Shown: piece after piece, positions 12,768 through 25,164 of the stretch | Layout of the letters: every line of letters begins with the position of its first letter | Numbering within the stretch: the first letter of the stretch is position 1 | Program-made: the position numbers and the translations under genes | Assembly: GCA_014621425.1 (NCBI GenBank) | Contig: JAANBB010000093.1 | Location: forward strand, 1-64,000 | Length of the DNA stretch: 64,000 nucleotides | Origin: Cylindrodendrum hubeiense | Lineage: Eukaryota; Ascomycota; Sordariomycetes; Hypocreales; Nectriaceae | Reading direction: 5' to 3' | The notes under the pieces: generated by a model | What the model was told of the DNA's origin: nothing | The model's database searches: none | Seen by the model: only the letters and a program-made list of their open reading frames with translations

Positions 12768-15574
12768 ATGGGGGGCATCCGCGACTACATCAAGGCTCCC
12801 TCGGCGGCCGAGCAGGAGGCCCAGGAGAACAGGAGGGCAAGTAAGCGTTTGTCACGCATGTCACGCATGTCAATGCAGCCGCGACCACTTTCATCAATGG
12901 ATGACGAAAAGAGAGTCGCTCCCACTGCCAATCTCGCAGATCTCCAGGCCCCTTTCCCGAATTTTCCTCCCGATTTCGCCAATCGGCCCGCTTCGGTCAT
13001 GACGAGGCCCAGCGTCAGCGCGGGGATGGTTGACGAACTCAAGCACGAGGTCATGGTCAACTATCTCTACCAGCAGCAATGCGCTCAACTTTGGGTCGGT
13101 GATGATACTGGTGAGCTCGAAGGTGTACTTTTACGAAAAGTCTCCGGCCAGTACATGGCTTGTCCCCCGCAGCTAGCCATCTCACCTTTTTCCATCGCTT
13201 GCGCCGCCCTCAATGTTCAGGTTAGACATACACCCGAGCTTCAAATTCATCTCAAAACTAACCAGCTCATAGTCTGCCATGACTGTCAATTCCCGAGTCA
13301 TCAAGACCTTTCTTCAATGGTCCCCGGATGCTGTCGACGTCCCTCTAATGAATGGCCTTCGCATACAGATTCTTCCTAGCGTCACCGATCTCCCCCGAGC
13401 ACGCAACAATCAGTTTGCAGCCTTCGTCGCCGACGTCGGTCTTCTTATTGTCTGGGATGACGAAGCTTCGAATCTCATCAGTCGAGCCAAAATAATTGAG
13501 AGCGAGCTCATGGAGTTAGTGTGGAACTCGGGTACCATGAATGAGAGTGAAAACCCCGACGACGCTATTGAATACGAGATTGACGAGGAGAGCGGCGAGT
13601 TCAAGCCTGAGGCGCGAGCAGTTCACCTTCAAAACACATTCATGGTCTCTGCCACCCTCATACTCGTCACTGTCGCTCTTGGCGCTGCTTGGAGACTGCT
13701 GGCCATCGAAGTGTCGGTCGACGGCAACTACACCCGCCTCGCCCTTCTTTGCCTCACCCCCATCCAGATCTTCTTTACACTCTTCTTCGCTCAAGTCGTT
13801 GTCGGTTGTTTGACTCAAATATTTGGCCCCGTTTCTCAATTAACTACCAACTCCAAGTTCTTCTCGGCACGACCTCCCCCAAGATTGCAGAGCTCAACCT
13901 TGCCTCATGTCACGATTCAATGCCCTGTTTACAAAGAGGGCCTTTCCAGTGTCATCATGCCCACCGTCAAGTCCCTCAAGCAAGCCATGTCAACCTACGA
14001 GCTCCAGGGTGGTTCGGCCAACATGTTTATCAACGATGACGGTCTTCAACTCCTCTCTGCTGAACAGCGCGATGCCCGTATCAATTTCTACGCCGACAAC
14101 AGCATTGGTTGGGTTGCGCGCCCAAAAGACGGCGAGGACGGCTTCCAGCGCCGGGGCAAGTTCAAGAAGGCGTCTAACATGAACTTTAGCCTCATGGTCT
14201 CTTGCTGCGTTGAGGATAAGTTGCGGTTGGTCAAGCGCAGTGAGGACTGGAGCCAGGCCGATGAGGCCTTGGCTTACGAGGAGGCGCTCAAGGAAGTCCT
14301 CGAGGAGGATGGCCGTGCCTGGGCCGATGGTAACATCCGTATTGGCGACTACATCATCCTGGTTGACTCTGATACCCGCGTTCCTACCGATTGCCTCCTC
14401 GATGCGGTCTCCGAAATGGAGCAGTCCCCCGATGTTGGCATCATGCAATTCTCTTCCGGTGTCATACAGGTTGTGTGGACCTACTTTGAGAACGGTATCA
14501 CCTTCTTCACTAATATCATCTATTCGATTATCCGTTACGCCGTCGCCAACGGCGATGTCTCTCCCTTTGTCGGCCACAACGCTATACTCCGCTGGTCTGC
14601 TATTCAGCAGGTTGCCTACCGGGATGAGGATGGCTATGATAAGTTCTGGTCCGAGCGTAACGTCTCTGAAGATTTCGATATGTCGCTTCGTCTTCAGTGC
14701 AACGGCTACATCATTCGCTTAGCTTCTTGGGCTGGCGATGGCTTCAAGGAAGGTGTCTCTCTGACTGTGTATGACGAGTTGGCCCGCTGGGAGAAGTATG
14801 CATATGGTTGCAATGAGCTTCTCTTCAATCCCATTCGCACCTGGCTCTGGCGTGGCCCCTTCACCCCTCTCTTCCGCCGCTTCCTCTTCTCAAACATTCA
14901 ACTCACCTCCAAAATCACCATTATCTCCTATATCGGTACCTACTACGCTATCGGTGCTGCGTGGATTATAACTACTGCCAACTATTTTTTGATGGGCTGG
15001 TTTAATGGATACATCGACAAGTACTACATGGACTCGTGGCAGATTTGGATCTCAGTCATCATTGTCTTCAACGGTGTCGGCAACATTTCCCTGGCTGTGA
15101 TGCGATTCCGTGCTGGTGAGAGAAGTATCTTTGGAGCCCTGATCGAGAACTTCAAGTGGACTTTGATGTTGGGTATCTTCTTCGGTGGTCTGTCGCTCCA
15201 TGTTAGCCAGGCCCTTTTGGCTCACATGTTTGAGATTAACATGGCCTGGGGTGCTACATCCAAGGAGGCTGAGTTCTCCAACTTCTTCATTGAGGTGCCC
15301 AGGGTTTTGAGGAAGGTGAGCTCTATTCTTATCCTACACGCTTCTCAAATCAGATTCGCTAACTTGTCAACTCTAGTTCAAATTCTCGATGTTTTTTTCT
15401 ATGGCGGCTATCGTCGCCATTATTATTCTTGCTTTCGCGCCCTTCGTGCCCTACGACTGGCGCATCACCGACTTCGTCGCCATCGTGCCCATAGCCATCG
15501 TCTCCGCCAGCCACTTCCTTCTCCCATTGGTACTCAACCCTGCCCTGATGACCTTCACCTCTAAGAAGGATTAG
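12768..15574 (+). CDS. Membrane GT2-family polysaccharide synthase (cellulose/mixed-glucan synthase-like)
   Basis: Three exons, 12768-13220, 13273-15315 and 15377-15574, encode 897 residues. The N-terminal third is a cytosolic, Arg/Ser-rich region. Two membrane helices follow at about residues 285-345, then a cytosolic GT2 catalytic domain and about six to seven C-terminal helices. Visible catalytic elements are the D516-x-D518 pair (VDSDT), the general-base block SED618FD and an R656-W657 pair in ELARW, where processive GT2 enzymes normally have QxxRW. The layout fits a processive beta-glycan synthase making cell-wall polysaccharide at the plasma membrane. Fungal relatives include the GT2 proteins tied to mixed-linkage glucan synthesis in Aspergillus (Tft1/CelA), but I cannot assign the product. 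Chitin synthases differ, having QRRRW, which is absent here. Confidence 0.75.
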
Positions 15575-16262
15575 GCGGATCAAAATACGCGTCTTTTTAT
15601 TTTTAGTATGATATACTGTATCATTGCGGACAAAACGGACATACAACACTGCTCATCTATTTCGAGTCGGGAGTTTTGGGGTTACCATGAAGCAGACTGG
15701 AAGGGTTCCATACGTCTATCGCTATTGTCGTGGAACATTATAGAATATTCATTAGGTAGTCTCAAGCCGAATCATAATATTTGCGAATAAGAACCCCAGT
15801 GTCAGCGCATCCATGTTAGCCAGCGCAACTCGGCTCATCGGCCACCAAGTTGCACGGGTTGAAATGAGAAGGGGGGTCAGGGTTTTTAAGCGTGCAGGGA
15901 CTCAGATGTAGTAAGAATGTTATTCATTCAAGCCTGTCTATATAACAAATAACGCCTCTATGCCCGCCCGAGCAGTCTAAATGCCGTAGTCTGGTCTATC
16001 TACTTCTACGTGCGCATCCACAACCGTGTATGCTCTCAACAAACTCAGTGTCTCAGGATCATGATGCATCAGCCTCCGACGCGTTGAGACGTCCAACATG
16101 ATGCGTGCGAGTCTATGATGCAACAAAAACGTGCAAATGCATCAAGACAAGTCATCCGCCACATACAAATTCGAACCAGAAACGGAACCCGAAAACCAAG
16201 ACCGAAAAAGTAAATCGGAAAGAAAGAAACAGAAATCAGAGTAGCTTTTAAATCTGTCGCGC
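15575..16262. other. Intergenic, convergent 3' regions of GT2 and eEF3
   Basis: A 0.7 kb spacer between two convergent genes. It is AT-richer than its surroundings and holds the two 3' UTRs. No other feature is visible. Confidence 0.6.
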
Positions 16263-19200
16263 CTAGTTGTCCTCGTCGTCGGTGTCCGGGGGGTGGGGGG
16301 TGCCCTTGGGGCTGTTGAGCCAGTCGATGTGGCGGAGACGGCGACGGACCTCACGCTCCTTGAGCTCCTTCTTGGTCACCTTGCGCTTCTTCTTGGCCTT
16401 GAACTTCATCTCTGAGTTGTCCTCAGTGCCCGAGTTGACAGCGCTGCTGACGACCGAGTTGGCAGCCGTGTTGGCGATGCTGCTGACGGCGGTGCTGGTG
16501 GCACCGCTGCCGGGGCGGCTGTCCTCGAAGCGGTCGAGGCTGATGGCGGCGTTGCCCTTCTGGGCGACGCGGCCGTCACGGACGAGCCACTGCTCAGAGC
16601 AGAGGGCGCCGACAAACTCCTCGTTATGGGAGATGAGGATGACACCGCCCTTGAACTCGCGGATGGCGACAGCGAGGCCACCAAGAGAGTCACGATCCAA
16701 GAAGTTAGTAGGCTCGTCAAGAACCAACAAATGGGGGTTGTTCCACATGGCACCGGCAATGACGACCTTGACCTTCTGGCCACCGGACAGAGAGCCGATC
16801 TCGTTGTGGTTGGCAATCTCGGGGTCGAGGCCGAGATCCTCGAAGTGCTTGGAGATGATCGAGGGCTGAAGCTCACGGTAACCCAGACCCTCACGAGAAG
16901 CCTCGTGATCGTCAAACTCCTGGACGAGCTTGTCGAAGCCAAGCTCAAGAAGGGTCTCACGAGAGATCTGGCTGTTGTTCTTGGGCAACAGGTTGCGCCA
17001 TTTACTATTTTCTGTTAGCATCAATGGCGTCTGTGGTTAAGAGGACGGGTAGCTTACACTTCGTATTGGAACGTCTTCTTGTACTTCTGTCGACCGACAA
17101 GTGCCTCGATCTGTTTGCTAGAGCCGCCGTCCTTGAGGTCGATCCACTTGTCCATCTGAGCCTGATCGGCCTCGGAAACCAGACGGGTCTGCTTCATGTG
17201 GACCTCTCGGTCATCACCATTGGCGTATCGCCACTGGAGGTACTGGTTGGGAGTCTTCTCAAGATGCATCTCAACGTGCTCCAGCGCGTGCTGCTTGATG
17301 TAGCCGATACGGAGGTTGGGGTGCTTCTCGACCTTTCCGGTAGAGGGAATGGTCTCACCAGTGAGCAACTTGATGAGAGTCGACTTACCGGCACCGTTGG
17401 GGCCGATAATGGCGACACGGGACGACAGAGTAAGCTGGCAAGAGACATCTGCGAGGGAAATCTTGGTAGTGCCGGGGTAGCTGAAATTGACGTTGGTCAT
17501 TCGGATGATGGCACGGGTGGCCGACTTGACACCAGTCAAGATACCCGGGGGAGGGAACTTGAACTGAACGTTGGAGGCCGACAGAGTGTAGTAGCTCTTA
17601 GCCTCGGGGCGGATGTCGACAAAGGCAGCCAGGTTGCCCTTGAAGCAAGCCAGCTTCTTACCGGGCTCGTAGTGGTAGATGTCAGTGGTGACGTTGTCCA
17701 GGAAGCCAGAGTCGTGAGAGACGATCAGACTGGTAATGTCCGGGTGCGTCTTGAGGTAGTTCTCAAGCCAGGCGATGTTGGCAACATCAAGATGGTTAGT
17801 AGGCTCGTCCAGAAGAAGAACATCAGCGCGCTGCAGCATGGCTCGGGCCAGAGCCAGCTTCATCTTCCAACCACCGGAGAGGGAGCCAACCTTCTCGGCC
17901 TGTCGACCCTCGGGGCCAGCACTGAAACCAAACTCGGTCAGAACCTCAGAGATACGATCCATGCCCTGAGAAGAAATCTCGGGGTCCTTGGCGACGAAGT
18001 CGAGAATGCTGATGTCAGCGTCCTCGCCCTGGTTGTGCTCTACGAAGCAGGTTCGCAGAACGTCCTGGGGAGGGAAGCCCTCGAGCTTGCCGTTGGCAAT
18101 GCTTCGCATGAGGGTTGACTTTCCGGCACCGTTGCGGCCGCAAAGACCGTAGCGGTGACCCTTGAGCAGTCGCAGGTTGGTGTGGGAGAGTAGCAACATG
18201 CCACCATAGGCGAGGGAGAAGTCGGCGTTGACGATCTCAATCTCGCCATCATCCTCCTTCTCGGGGACACCGTAACGCCTCTCATCCTCTTCAACAAAGT
18301 GATTCTGGACGGCGTCGGCAACCTTCTGAGCAGCCTCGGCGTCCTGCATAAGGCCCTGGAGTTGAGGGGCCACGCGGGCGGCGATGCGGGTAACAAAACG
18401 GTAGTTGACGTCGATGGCAACGACGTCAGCAATGTAGGGGCGAAGCGACTTGTAGAACTCGAAGTGGCCGGCGAGACCCTTGTTCAGCTTGATCTTCTCG
18501 TCGAGAACCTTGGCGACGTCCTCACCAGAGGTGCGGGCAATGATGTCCTCCTCGTTACCCATAGCCTTCTCCATGGTGTCCAGGGCTCGCTCAGCGATCT
18601 CTCGGACCTCGGGAAGAGAGGCACGGTCGCAGACACCCTTGACACCAGGAGTCAACTTGGGAAGGAAGGTTCTGGCCTCGATGGGGTCGTGGACAAGCTT
18701 GGTCAAGTTCTCAACAATGACGACGGTCTGGCGAAGGACCTCCTGGGATGTGCTGGGGGTGTTGAGGGATCGCTCGAGGAAAGGAGTCAACAGACCCAGG
18801 ACCGGGGAGGTGACGATGGCGACGAAGGTGGTCATGGACAGGGCGTGGATGGCCTTCTGGAGGGTCTGGGTGGAGGGGTGCTGCATGGTTTCGATAAGGA
18901 GAGGGATTCGAGGGGCGACATCGTCGTTTGACAGCAGGGTAGTGAGGGAAGTCATGGTCAGGACGGCCTGCTTCTCGACCTCAGACTTGAGGTCGTGCAT
19001 ACCGCTCTCGACGACGGGGATGAGGCCGGCAAGCTTATCACCCATGGAGTCGCGGAGCACGTCCTTTTCGATGGCCTCCTCCTTGGTGCCTCCGACGCTG
19101 AGCTTGGCCTTGTCGGCCATCCTCTGCATCAACTTGTAGGCACCGACGGTGCCCTGCCACTTGCCTGTCTTCTTAGACAGGTAGGTGGTCAGAGCGGGCA

Positions 19201-19672
19201 GCAGGCCGACGACGAGGGCCTCGGAGCTGAGGTTGGTGAAGATGGCGTCCAGGCCATACTGGGCGGCATCGCGGACGACAGAGCCCTTATCGGCAAGGGC
19301 GTCGAGGGCACAGGGAACCATGCCGCCATCCTGGAGCAGGAGGACGACCTGGCTGACGGGCTGGCGGGGGAGAAAACGCTCAAAGATAGCGCCGAGCAGG
19401 TTCTGGCTGGACTCGCGGCGGAGCCCAGACTTCTTATCGGCGGCGGCCTTCTTGACCTCGGCGAGGATGCCGTACTGGGTGAGGCCAGCAAAGCCGACCG
19501 AGGTGATCAGGAGCTCGCACAGGGCGTAGCAGGCGTCGATGGAGACTGCAGACGTCTTGGCTGTGAAGATGGTGTTGAGCAGGTCGTCGACCGTCTCCTG
19601 CGATGGCGGGGGCGGGGCGTCCTTGGACACCATCATCGGGTGTACCGACGGCGGCGAGACGGGGTGAGGCAT
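16263..19672 (-). CDS. Translation elongation factor 3 (eEF3)
   Basis: Two exons, 19672-17058 and 17004-16263 (53-nt intron), encode 1118 residues from the ATG at 19672. eEF3 is the fungal ribosome-associated ABC ATPase that promotes E-site tRNA release during elongation. N-terminal HEAT repeats are followed by two ABC domains. The first has Walker A GRNGAGKST near residue 511, LSGGW and LLLDEPTNHLD. The second has GPNGAGKST near 756, LSGGQ and LVLDEPTNFLD. The chromodomain-like insertion carries YEVKWRN exactly across the intron. The C terminus is Lys/Arg-rich and then acidic (DTDDEDN). The protein is about 60 residues longer than the usual 1045-1060; two further in-frame ATGs at 19636 and 19633 could be the true start, and a 5' UTR intron ending near 19675 is possible. 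Confidence 0.96.
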
Positions 19673-20702
19673 CGCTGCGGGATACAGCGTCGACGTCGAT
19701 GGAAGAAGGCCTCGATCAGTCTGAGGGTAGCCTGGGGACGCTGGAAGATGAAGCAAAACCAACGAGGCCCTTGTGTGCGGCGTGAAGGATGGGAGATAGA
19801 AAAGACTGGTAGAAGGAGGGACTCGCTTGGTTGGGCTGCCGCCACTACCTCCCGTAAATGGTCAGCAATTGTGGCAGCGCCTGAAATTTTTTTCTTATCA
19901 TAGCGAGACACAGCCGAAGAAAGCCTTATCGCCCGGCATCCCCGCTTGCCCCTCGTCTTAATCCCTGCCGCGCTCCACCGAGATCCAGCCAATCCCTTTC
20001 CACGTGCATTTCCGGTCCATCATCACTGGCAGTCTGGCAGCCAACATTTACCCTACACTCGGCGAAACGGATGAGAAAAGTGCACAAACCGACTGCAAGA
20101 GCCCTGTTTGACCAGCGTTTCTATCCAGCGCTTTCCCTTCTGGGACTGTCTTACCTGTCCTATTCCTTTTCTTTTTCCTGTCTTGGTCTGTAGAGTGGTA
20201 CTGACTCATGTGCATGATAAGCTGAGTGAGCCAGCGTGTGCTCAGAGACATGAGTGGTTTTTACTTTGTCCCCCCAAACCACTCTGCAGCCACCCCTGTG
20301 TCACCAATGACGAGACCTCAGAAGGAACTCCCTCCAACAATTCACTGCATTACGACGCGAGGAAAAAAAAATAGCACGTGGGACAGTAAAGCCCGACTTG
20401 TTTGGATTGAAATCTAAGTACTGCATACCAGGCTAATAAGTAGCTCCGCATCACCCATCCTCCACCCTGTGGCGTCAACGCCCTTTTTTTGCCGGCAAAG
20501 CCTGCATTCCATCAAACATGATACAAGAAAAAATACATGAGGTTAACTGTCAAGGGTATAATAAAAAAGACATTACCGGGGCTTCTCCCCTCACTGTTGT
20601 AGAAAAAATGGTCAATGCTTCCCAGAAGTCACGCCGCTTTCATATGGAGAAAAGAACAATCAGCACAAAAGAAACAAACGGTCCTGTTCATATGCGCCGT
20701 AA
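19673..20702. other. eEF3 promoter/leader and 3' region of the ERF2 gene
   Basis: A 1 kb spacer. The eEF3 side is probably the 5' UTR and promoter, reading leftward; the right side holds the 3' UTR of the palmitoyltransferase gene, also on the minus strand. No further gene is supported. Confidence 0.55.
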
Positions 20703-22734
20703 TTACCCATGGTTCTCGGACCTCAATGACACGGGGCCCTGGAAACTTGGCGCCGCTGGCTTCACACTGTCCAACTCCAAAGAGTTGGTTCGAGGGCGCT
20801 TGTCCCTTCGGATGCCCAGGCGCTGGTCGCCATCTTGGTACTGGCCCTTGAAGCGGTAGTAGGTTGGTTGCCGGGGACGGCACATGACGACGATGAAGTT
20901 TTTGATCACGTTTGACTGAGTGAACGCCCGGAATCGCTCTTTCTTGACAAACTTGTGCGAGTTCATATACTCTCGCGTTGTTTCGCCCCGGGCTGTGAGG
21001 AAGATGTGATATCCCATCAACGCGGCAGGATAGAGGAAGAAGATGAAGCCGTAAATGATGAGCGCGAAGGGAACGGGGAAATGTCCCATGGCCTTGCTGA
21101 ATGAAACTCCCTCGCGATTTTTGTAAGTGAGGATTTGGACGAGACTCGTGCCGATGACGTAGGCAGCGAGAATTGTGGAAGATGTAACAAAAGTAAAGAA
21201 ATATCGGTAGTTGCGTTTTCCGATGCAGTTGTTGAGCCATACACAGTGGTGGTCGTGGGTCTCGATGCAGTTGTCGCAGAGGCGGCAGTGGTGAGCACGC
21301 GGCGGCCGCCAGATGTTGCAAGTTCGGCAGTGCTTAACTGGGACTTCCATGGCCGCCGTGTTGGACTCGGCTGATTTGATTAGGGCCCAGTCGGTAGTTG
21401 GTGGGCCGGGTCGGAGGGGATCATCCTCCTCGTCCAAAGGTGGAAACCGGTGAAGGTTTCGTGGTAGGATCTATTGATGTCAGTGGTTGAATGCATTTGG
21501 GCTACATGTGAAGAATGCTTACACCAGGATCCGAAACGGAGGCGTGGATGAATGAGGAGAAGCAGATGTATGCGAGGTAGGCAAATATGACTGGAATCGC
21601 AGGCGAAATGTTCTTCCACAACCATGGCGCCTCGAAAGCGAAGAATAGGACGCAAGGAATAACGATGGCGAAGCCGGTGGCAATATTGATAGGTCGTTGC
21701 CTCGTGTTTTGCCATCGGCCACCAAGACAGAAGATAGTGTTTCCGTCAAAGTATTGGTGCACGCGGCCCAGGCCGGGGTTTTGAGTTTGTTGCTGGGGAG
21801 CCCTTTTTGGTCGTTGTCCTTGGGAATCCATCGGTCGAAGTTGCGGCGACGATGCAGATGATGGCAGTTTCTCGGCACCCTCGGTACTCCGGTTCGGGAG
21901 GCTCTGTCCCTGGTCGTTTTTGCTTGGGATGAGGAAGCTAGACCGGAACGACCGTGGGGATTTGATGGGACTGGGTAGGTTGCCGAGGTCTCGGTAACTC
22001 TTGTCGACGTTGATTCTGTGTTGAATGGTTTGTTTGTGATCCAACTTGCCCTGCAAGGGACGGACGCTATCCGTTAAACTTCCCGCGGGATAATGGCCGT
22101 GGCTTGGGCTTGTGTTTGCCGTGATCCTGTCCAAGGTTTCCTGCTCTGTCATCTCGGTGCCTCGAGATGGAGGGGGTTGCATGTTCTCCTCGTCGGTCAA
22201 AGTGCGCTGAACCTGGGCAATCGTGTTCGAGTTGATGCTCTGGCGGGTCACACTACCACCCAAATCGGTCGCATTGTCGTCGAAGTTCATGGATTGCTGG
22301 CTCATGGTGGACGGACGTGGCGCGCCTCCTCGCTGGGCCTGCAGCTTCTGCGAGCTCATCGGGCGGAAGAAGGCATGCGATGTCAGCGAAGGGACATGGC
22401 TGCGGTTGGAAAGACTCGGTGTCTGGCTGGTAGATCCAGCGGCTGTGCTGGCAGTGCTCCGCCGCTTGGCCGCGACACCAGCGACATAGTTCTTTCGCGG
22501 CGATTGCCCCTGCCATGCGCCCTTGGAGGAGGCCCCTGTGCGTGCAGTACCGGGCCGGGATCCCACATCTACGCTCCTAGGCAGGCTCATTCTCTGTCGG
22601 TTCGTGTCTATCTCGTCGCCATCTTCACTGGCAATGTCCGTCATCCGGGAGGAAATGATGCTGGGGGGGCCGGGAACTTCGGAACGGGGGATTTGGGGTG
22701 TCGGAAAGCCATCGTCTTCTTTCTTCGAAGCCAT
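20703..22734 (-). CDS. ERF2: Palmitoyltransferase Erf2 (DHHC family)
   Basis: Two exons, 22734-21523 and 21470-20703 (52-nt intron), encode 659 residues. DHHC enzymes S-acylate cytosolic cysteines; Erf2 with its partner Erf4 palmitoylates Ras at the ER. The first 310 residues are Ser/Pro-rich and look disordered. Two helices follow, then the junction-spanning PGILPRN motif, typical of Erf2. The Cys-rich DHHC domain has zinc ligands CRTCNIWRPPRAHHC and catalytic D477-H-H-C480 followed by VWLNNCIGKRNYRYFF. Two more helices and a TTxE-like region (GETTREYMN) come next. The long N-terminal extension is common in filamentous fungi. The start ATG at 22734 is the first in the frame. The Ras substrate is inferred from the family. 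Confidence 0.93.
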
Positions 22735-24082
22735 GGCAACGGTTGGTGGTCGTCACTGTCGGTTAACTCGGATATGCGATGGTTTGTCGCGGCCGGAAGC
22801 GCGGGAAGAGAGTACGCGTTCGATGTGTGCTTAAAATCGCATAGGACTATCGCGCTCGCATCGATTTTCGTGGATAATGAGCCCGTCGGGGGGGTTGGCG
22901 CGTCGGTGAACCGTGTGGTCGGCAGGATCGGTTGGTGGCTCGTGTTGTGCTGGAGTCTGGATGACAAGTCTAAGGGGCGGACGCAGACGCAGACGAGACG
23001 TGGATGTGGGCCAAGGGCTTAGAAATCGGAGGCGGGGATTAGAGGGAGGGAAGGAGAAAATGAGAGAAAGGAGTGTGTCAGGGTGGACTCGTCTCGAGTG
23101 ATACGGATACAGAAGAAAGGAAGTGAGGGGGGGGAAAGAAGGGAAAACCAGTCGGGACGGGAACAAGACGACTCGAGAGGGTGAAGAAGAGACGATGCGA
23201 TGCTTGTTCCTTTTTTTGCGGATCTTTGGCTGGACGCTGGCTGGATTGCTGCATTGGGGATAACGTGCCCACCCGTGTCCCCTCTCCCCTTTGGTGCGAG
23301 AGGCCTGAGGTAACTCGTCCCGTCCACGAGGGCCCATGTAAGGGGCCAGACCTCGTCGAAAAAACAACCTAATCTACTTTGTCTGCACAGAGGTGTCCTA
23401 GCGCCAGCAGACCAATGGAATGGCCTATTCTCCTGGTGCCCTGCTCCTGGACAGTGCATGCTTGCGACCATGTGATGTACTGTCTGTACAGAGCTGGTAG
23501 TACTGCGCGTCGTGAGAGTCCCCAGCCGTGTGTGTATATATGTACTCCAGATCGACGGCTACGTTGGGAAACGTCACGCTCCCGCGGCCACGGAATCATC
23601 TGCAGCACCGCGTCCTGTGCCTGGCGAATGACGGCGCACACACGTAGACGTCATTGCATGGGAGGCTGGGTTCATTCCTCGAGATGGCATTGACAAGTCT
23701 CCGCTGTGCATGACGGATGACGGGACGGACCAAGTACGGCGGCCCAAGCACCAAGCACGATCCAGGCCACCGGAATCGGGATTTGTCAAGCATCAAGCAA
23801 CAAGCCACAAGCCTCAAGCCTCAAGCCTCAGGCCTCAGGCATCGATGATTGTCAGATCAGCTGGCTCGTGCCGCAGTAAGACGTCACCGTCATCCGACTT
23901 TTAGAAAACGTGACACTACACGTGACAGAGCTCAGGTTCGATTGGCCAATCGCACGCTCTGCAAACTGGGCCGCTGATGGTTCGCCGAAATCATACGAGG
24001 ACTTCCAGCTTCAACCTAACCACCACCGAAACCCTCCCGCATTCTCGCACTTCTCGCCCGCAGAACCGCAACTACTGTCACA
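22735..24082. other. Divergent promoter region between ERF2 and a mitochondrial-protein gene
   Basis: About 1.3 kb separating two divergent genes. The ERF2-proximal part is purine-rich on the plus strand, so CT-rich on the sense strand of ERF2. A short heptamer repeat is listed separately. No gene is supported. Confidence 0.55.
23788..23846. repeat. AAGCCTC heptamer repeat
   Basis: Seven to eight imperfect 7-bp units (caagcat, caagcaa, caagcca, caagcct, caggcct) in tandem, about 240 bp before the ATG of the downstream small gene. Confidence 0.75.
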
Positions 24083-24656
24083 ATGGCCTCCCAAGTCACC
24101 CGCCGCTTCCTCTCCACCACCGCCCGCCGTCTCGAGGCTGCTCAGAACGCTGAGCTCAAGAAGGAGACCAAGCGCAACCCTGAGCTTCTGGTGCGTCATA
24201 ATTCCTCGGCCCACCCGACAATGCCCGCGGCGTAGCCTGCTTCAATCGAACGACAAACGACCGGCTCATAGAGCAATGGCTAACGTGTATGCCTCAATTG
24301 CAGATCCTCGGCGGTGTCATGCTCTCTGCCCTCGGCGGTGCTGGCTACTACTTCGGTATGACGACCCATTGACGATGACTTCGAAAAAGCACCACGCAAA
24401 TTGCTGACCATGCTGCGAACCACTAGGCCGATCGCCCACCGGCGCCACCTCCGAGAACGCCGTCGCCATCCCCAAGGACGGCCACCCCTGGGAGACCGAG
24501 ACCCTGGGCAAGTACAAGTACTACCCCAATGGCGACGCCAGCCAGGACCCCAAGGACGCCCCTAGCGCCCTCAACGTCGTCGTCGTTCCCAACGTCACCC
24601 TCCCCGCCGAGCTCCACGAGAAGTTCAACAAGTGGGGCAAGGAGGGCTACCCTTAA
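24083..24656 (+). CDS. Small predicted mitochondrial single-span membrane protein, unrecognised
   Basis: Three exons, 24083-24190, 24304-24355 and 24427-24656, encode 129 residues. The N terminus (RRFLSTTARR) is a classic fungal mitochondrial presequence: basic, Ser/Thr-rich, no acidic residue until residue 18. A Gly-rich hydrophobic helix at about residues 37-53 precedes a hydrophilic C-terminal domain with the patterns HPWETETLGKYKYY and LHEKFNKWGKEGYP. This arrangement suits a small inner-membrane protein, such as an accessory subunit of a respiratory complex or a carrier-associated factor, but I do not recognise the family. Splice sites conform, and the reading frame is kept across both introns, so the gene itself is well supported. 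It is divergent from ERF2. Confidence 0.8.
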
Positions 24657-25164
24657 AGCGAGAGACCGGACGGATAGCGAGGCTGTATGCGCAAGTATGC
24701 AGGTGTGAATGGCGAATTGAGCGGAGAGAGGAGCTGCAGAAACTACGTCTTCGTTCCTGCTGTGTAGATGAAGGATCGACTGGGCTCGAGCATTGGATTA
24801 CATATGTTTGACCTGACCCATGGCGCACTATAAGATTTTCTAGCTTTGTGTCTATATTCTCGAGTTCATTGCTGCCAATTGCTGTGTTGATTGTGTCTCT
24901 ATGCCTCGGTTCTCAATCCCAGAGCTCGGACTACCGGCCGGTATTGGCCCCAGTGAACGCCTCACCAGCTAATGCTAGCGACAACCGTTTATGAGGAGAT
25001 GTATCGACACTCACACTGCATGAACAACCGGTTATTTCTTCGAACATTTTCATATTTCTGTTGCCTGGTATCGTAATGGCCTAACACCTTGCTTGTCTCA
25101 TGTATTTTTAAGCATCCAAACACCCTCATCCTCTTCCTTGCGGCCCCGTCTCTTCTTAACGCCA
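24657..25164. other. Convergent 3' spacer
   Basis: Half a kilobase between convergent genes; 3' UTRs are expected here. Nothing else is visible. Confidence 0.5.

Noticed and set aside
17024..18118. 364-residue plus-strand open frame
   Set aside because: Exactly antisense to the conserved eEF3 ABC domains; an artefact of codon bias in a highly expressed gene. The 18995-19903 frame is the same case.
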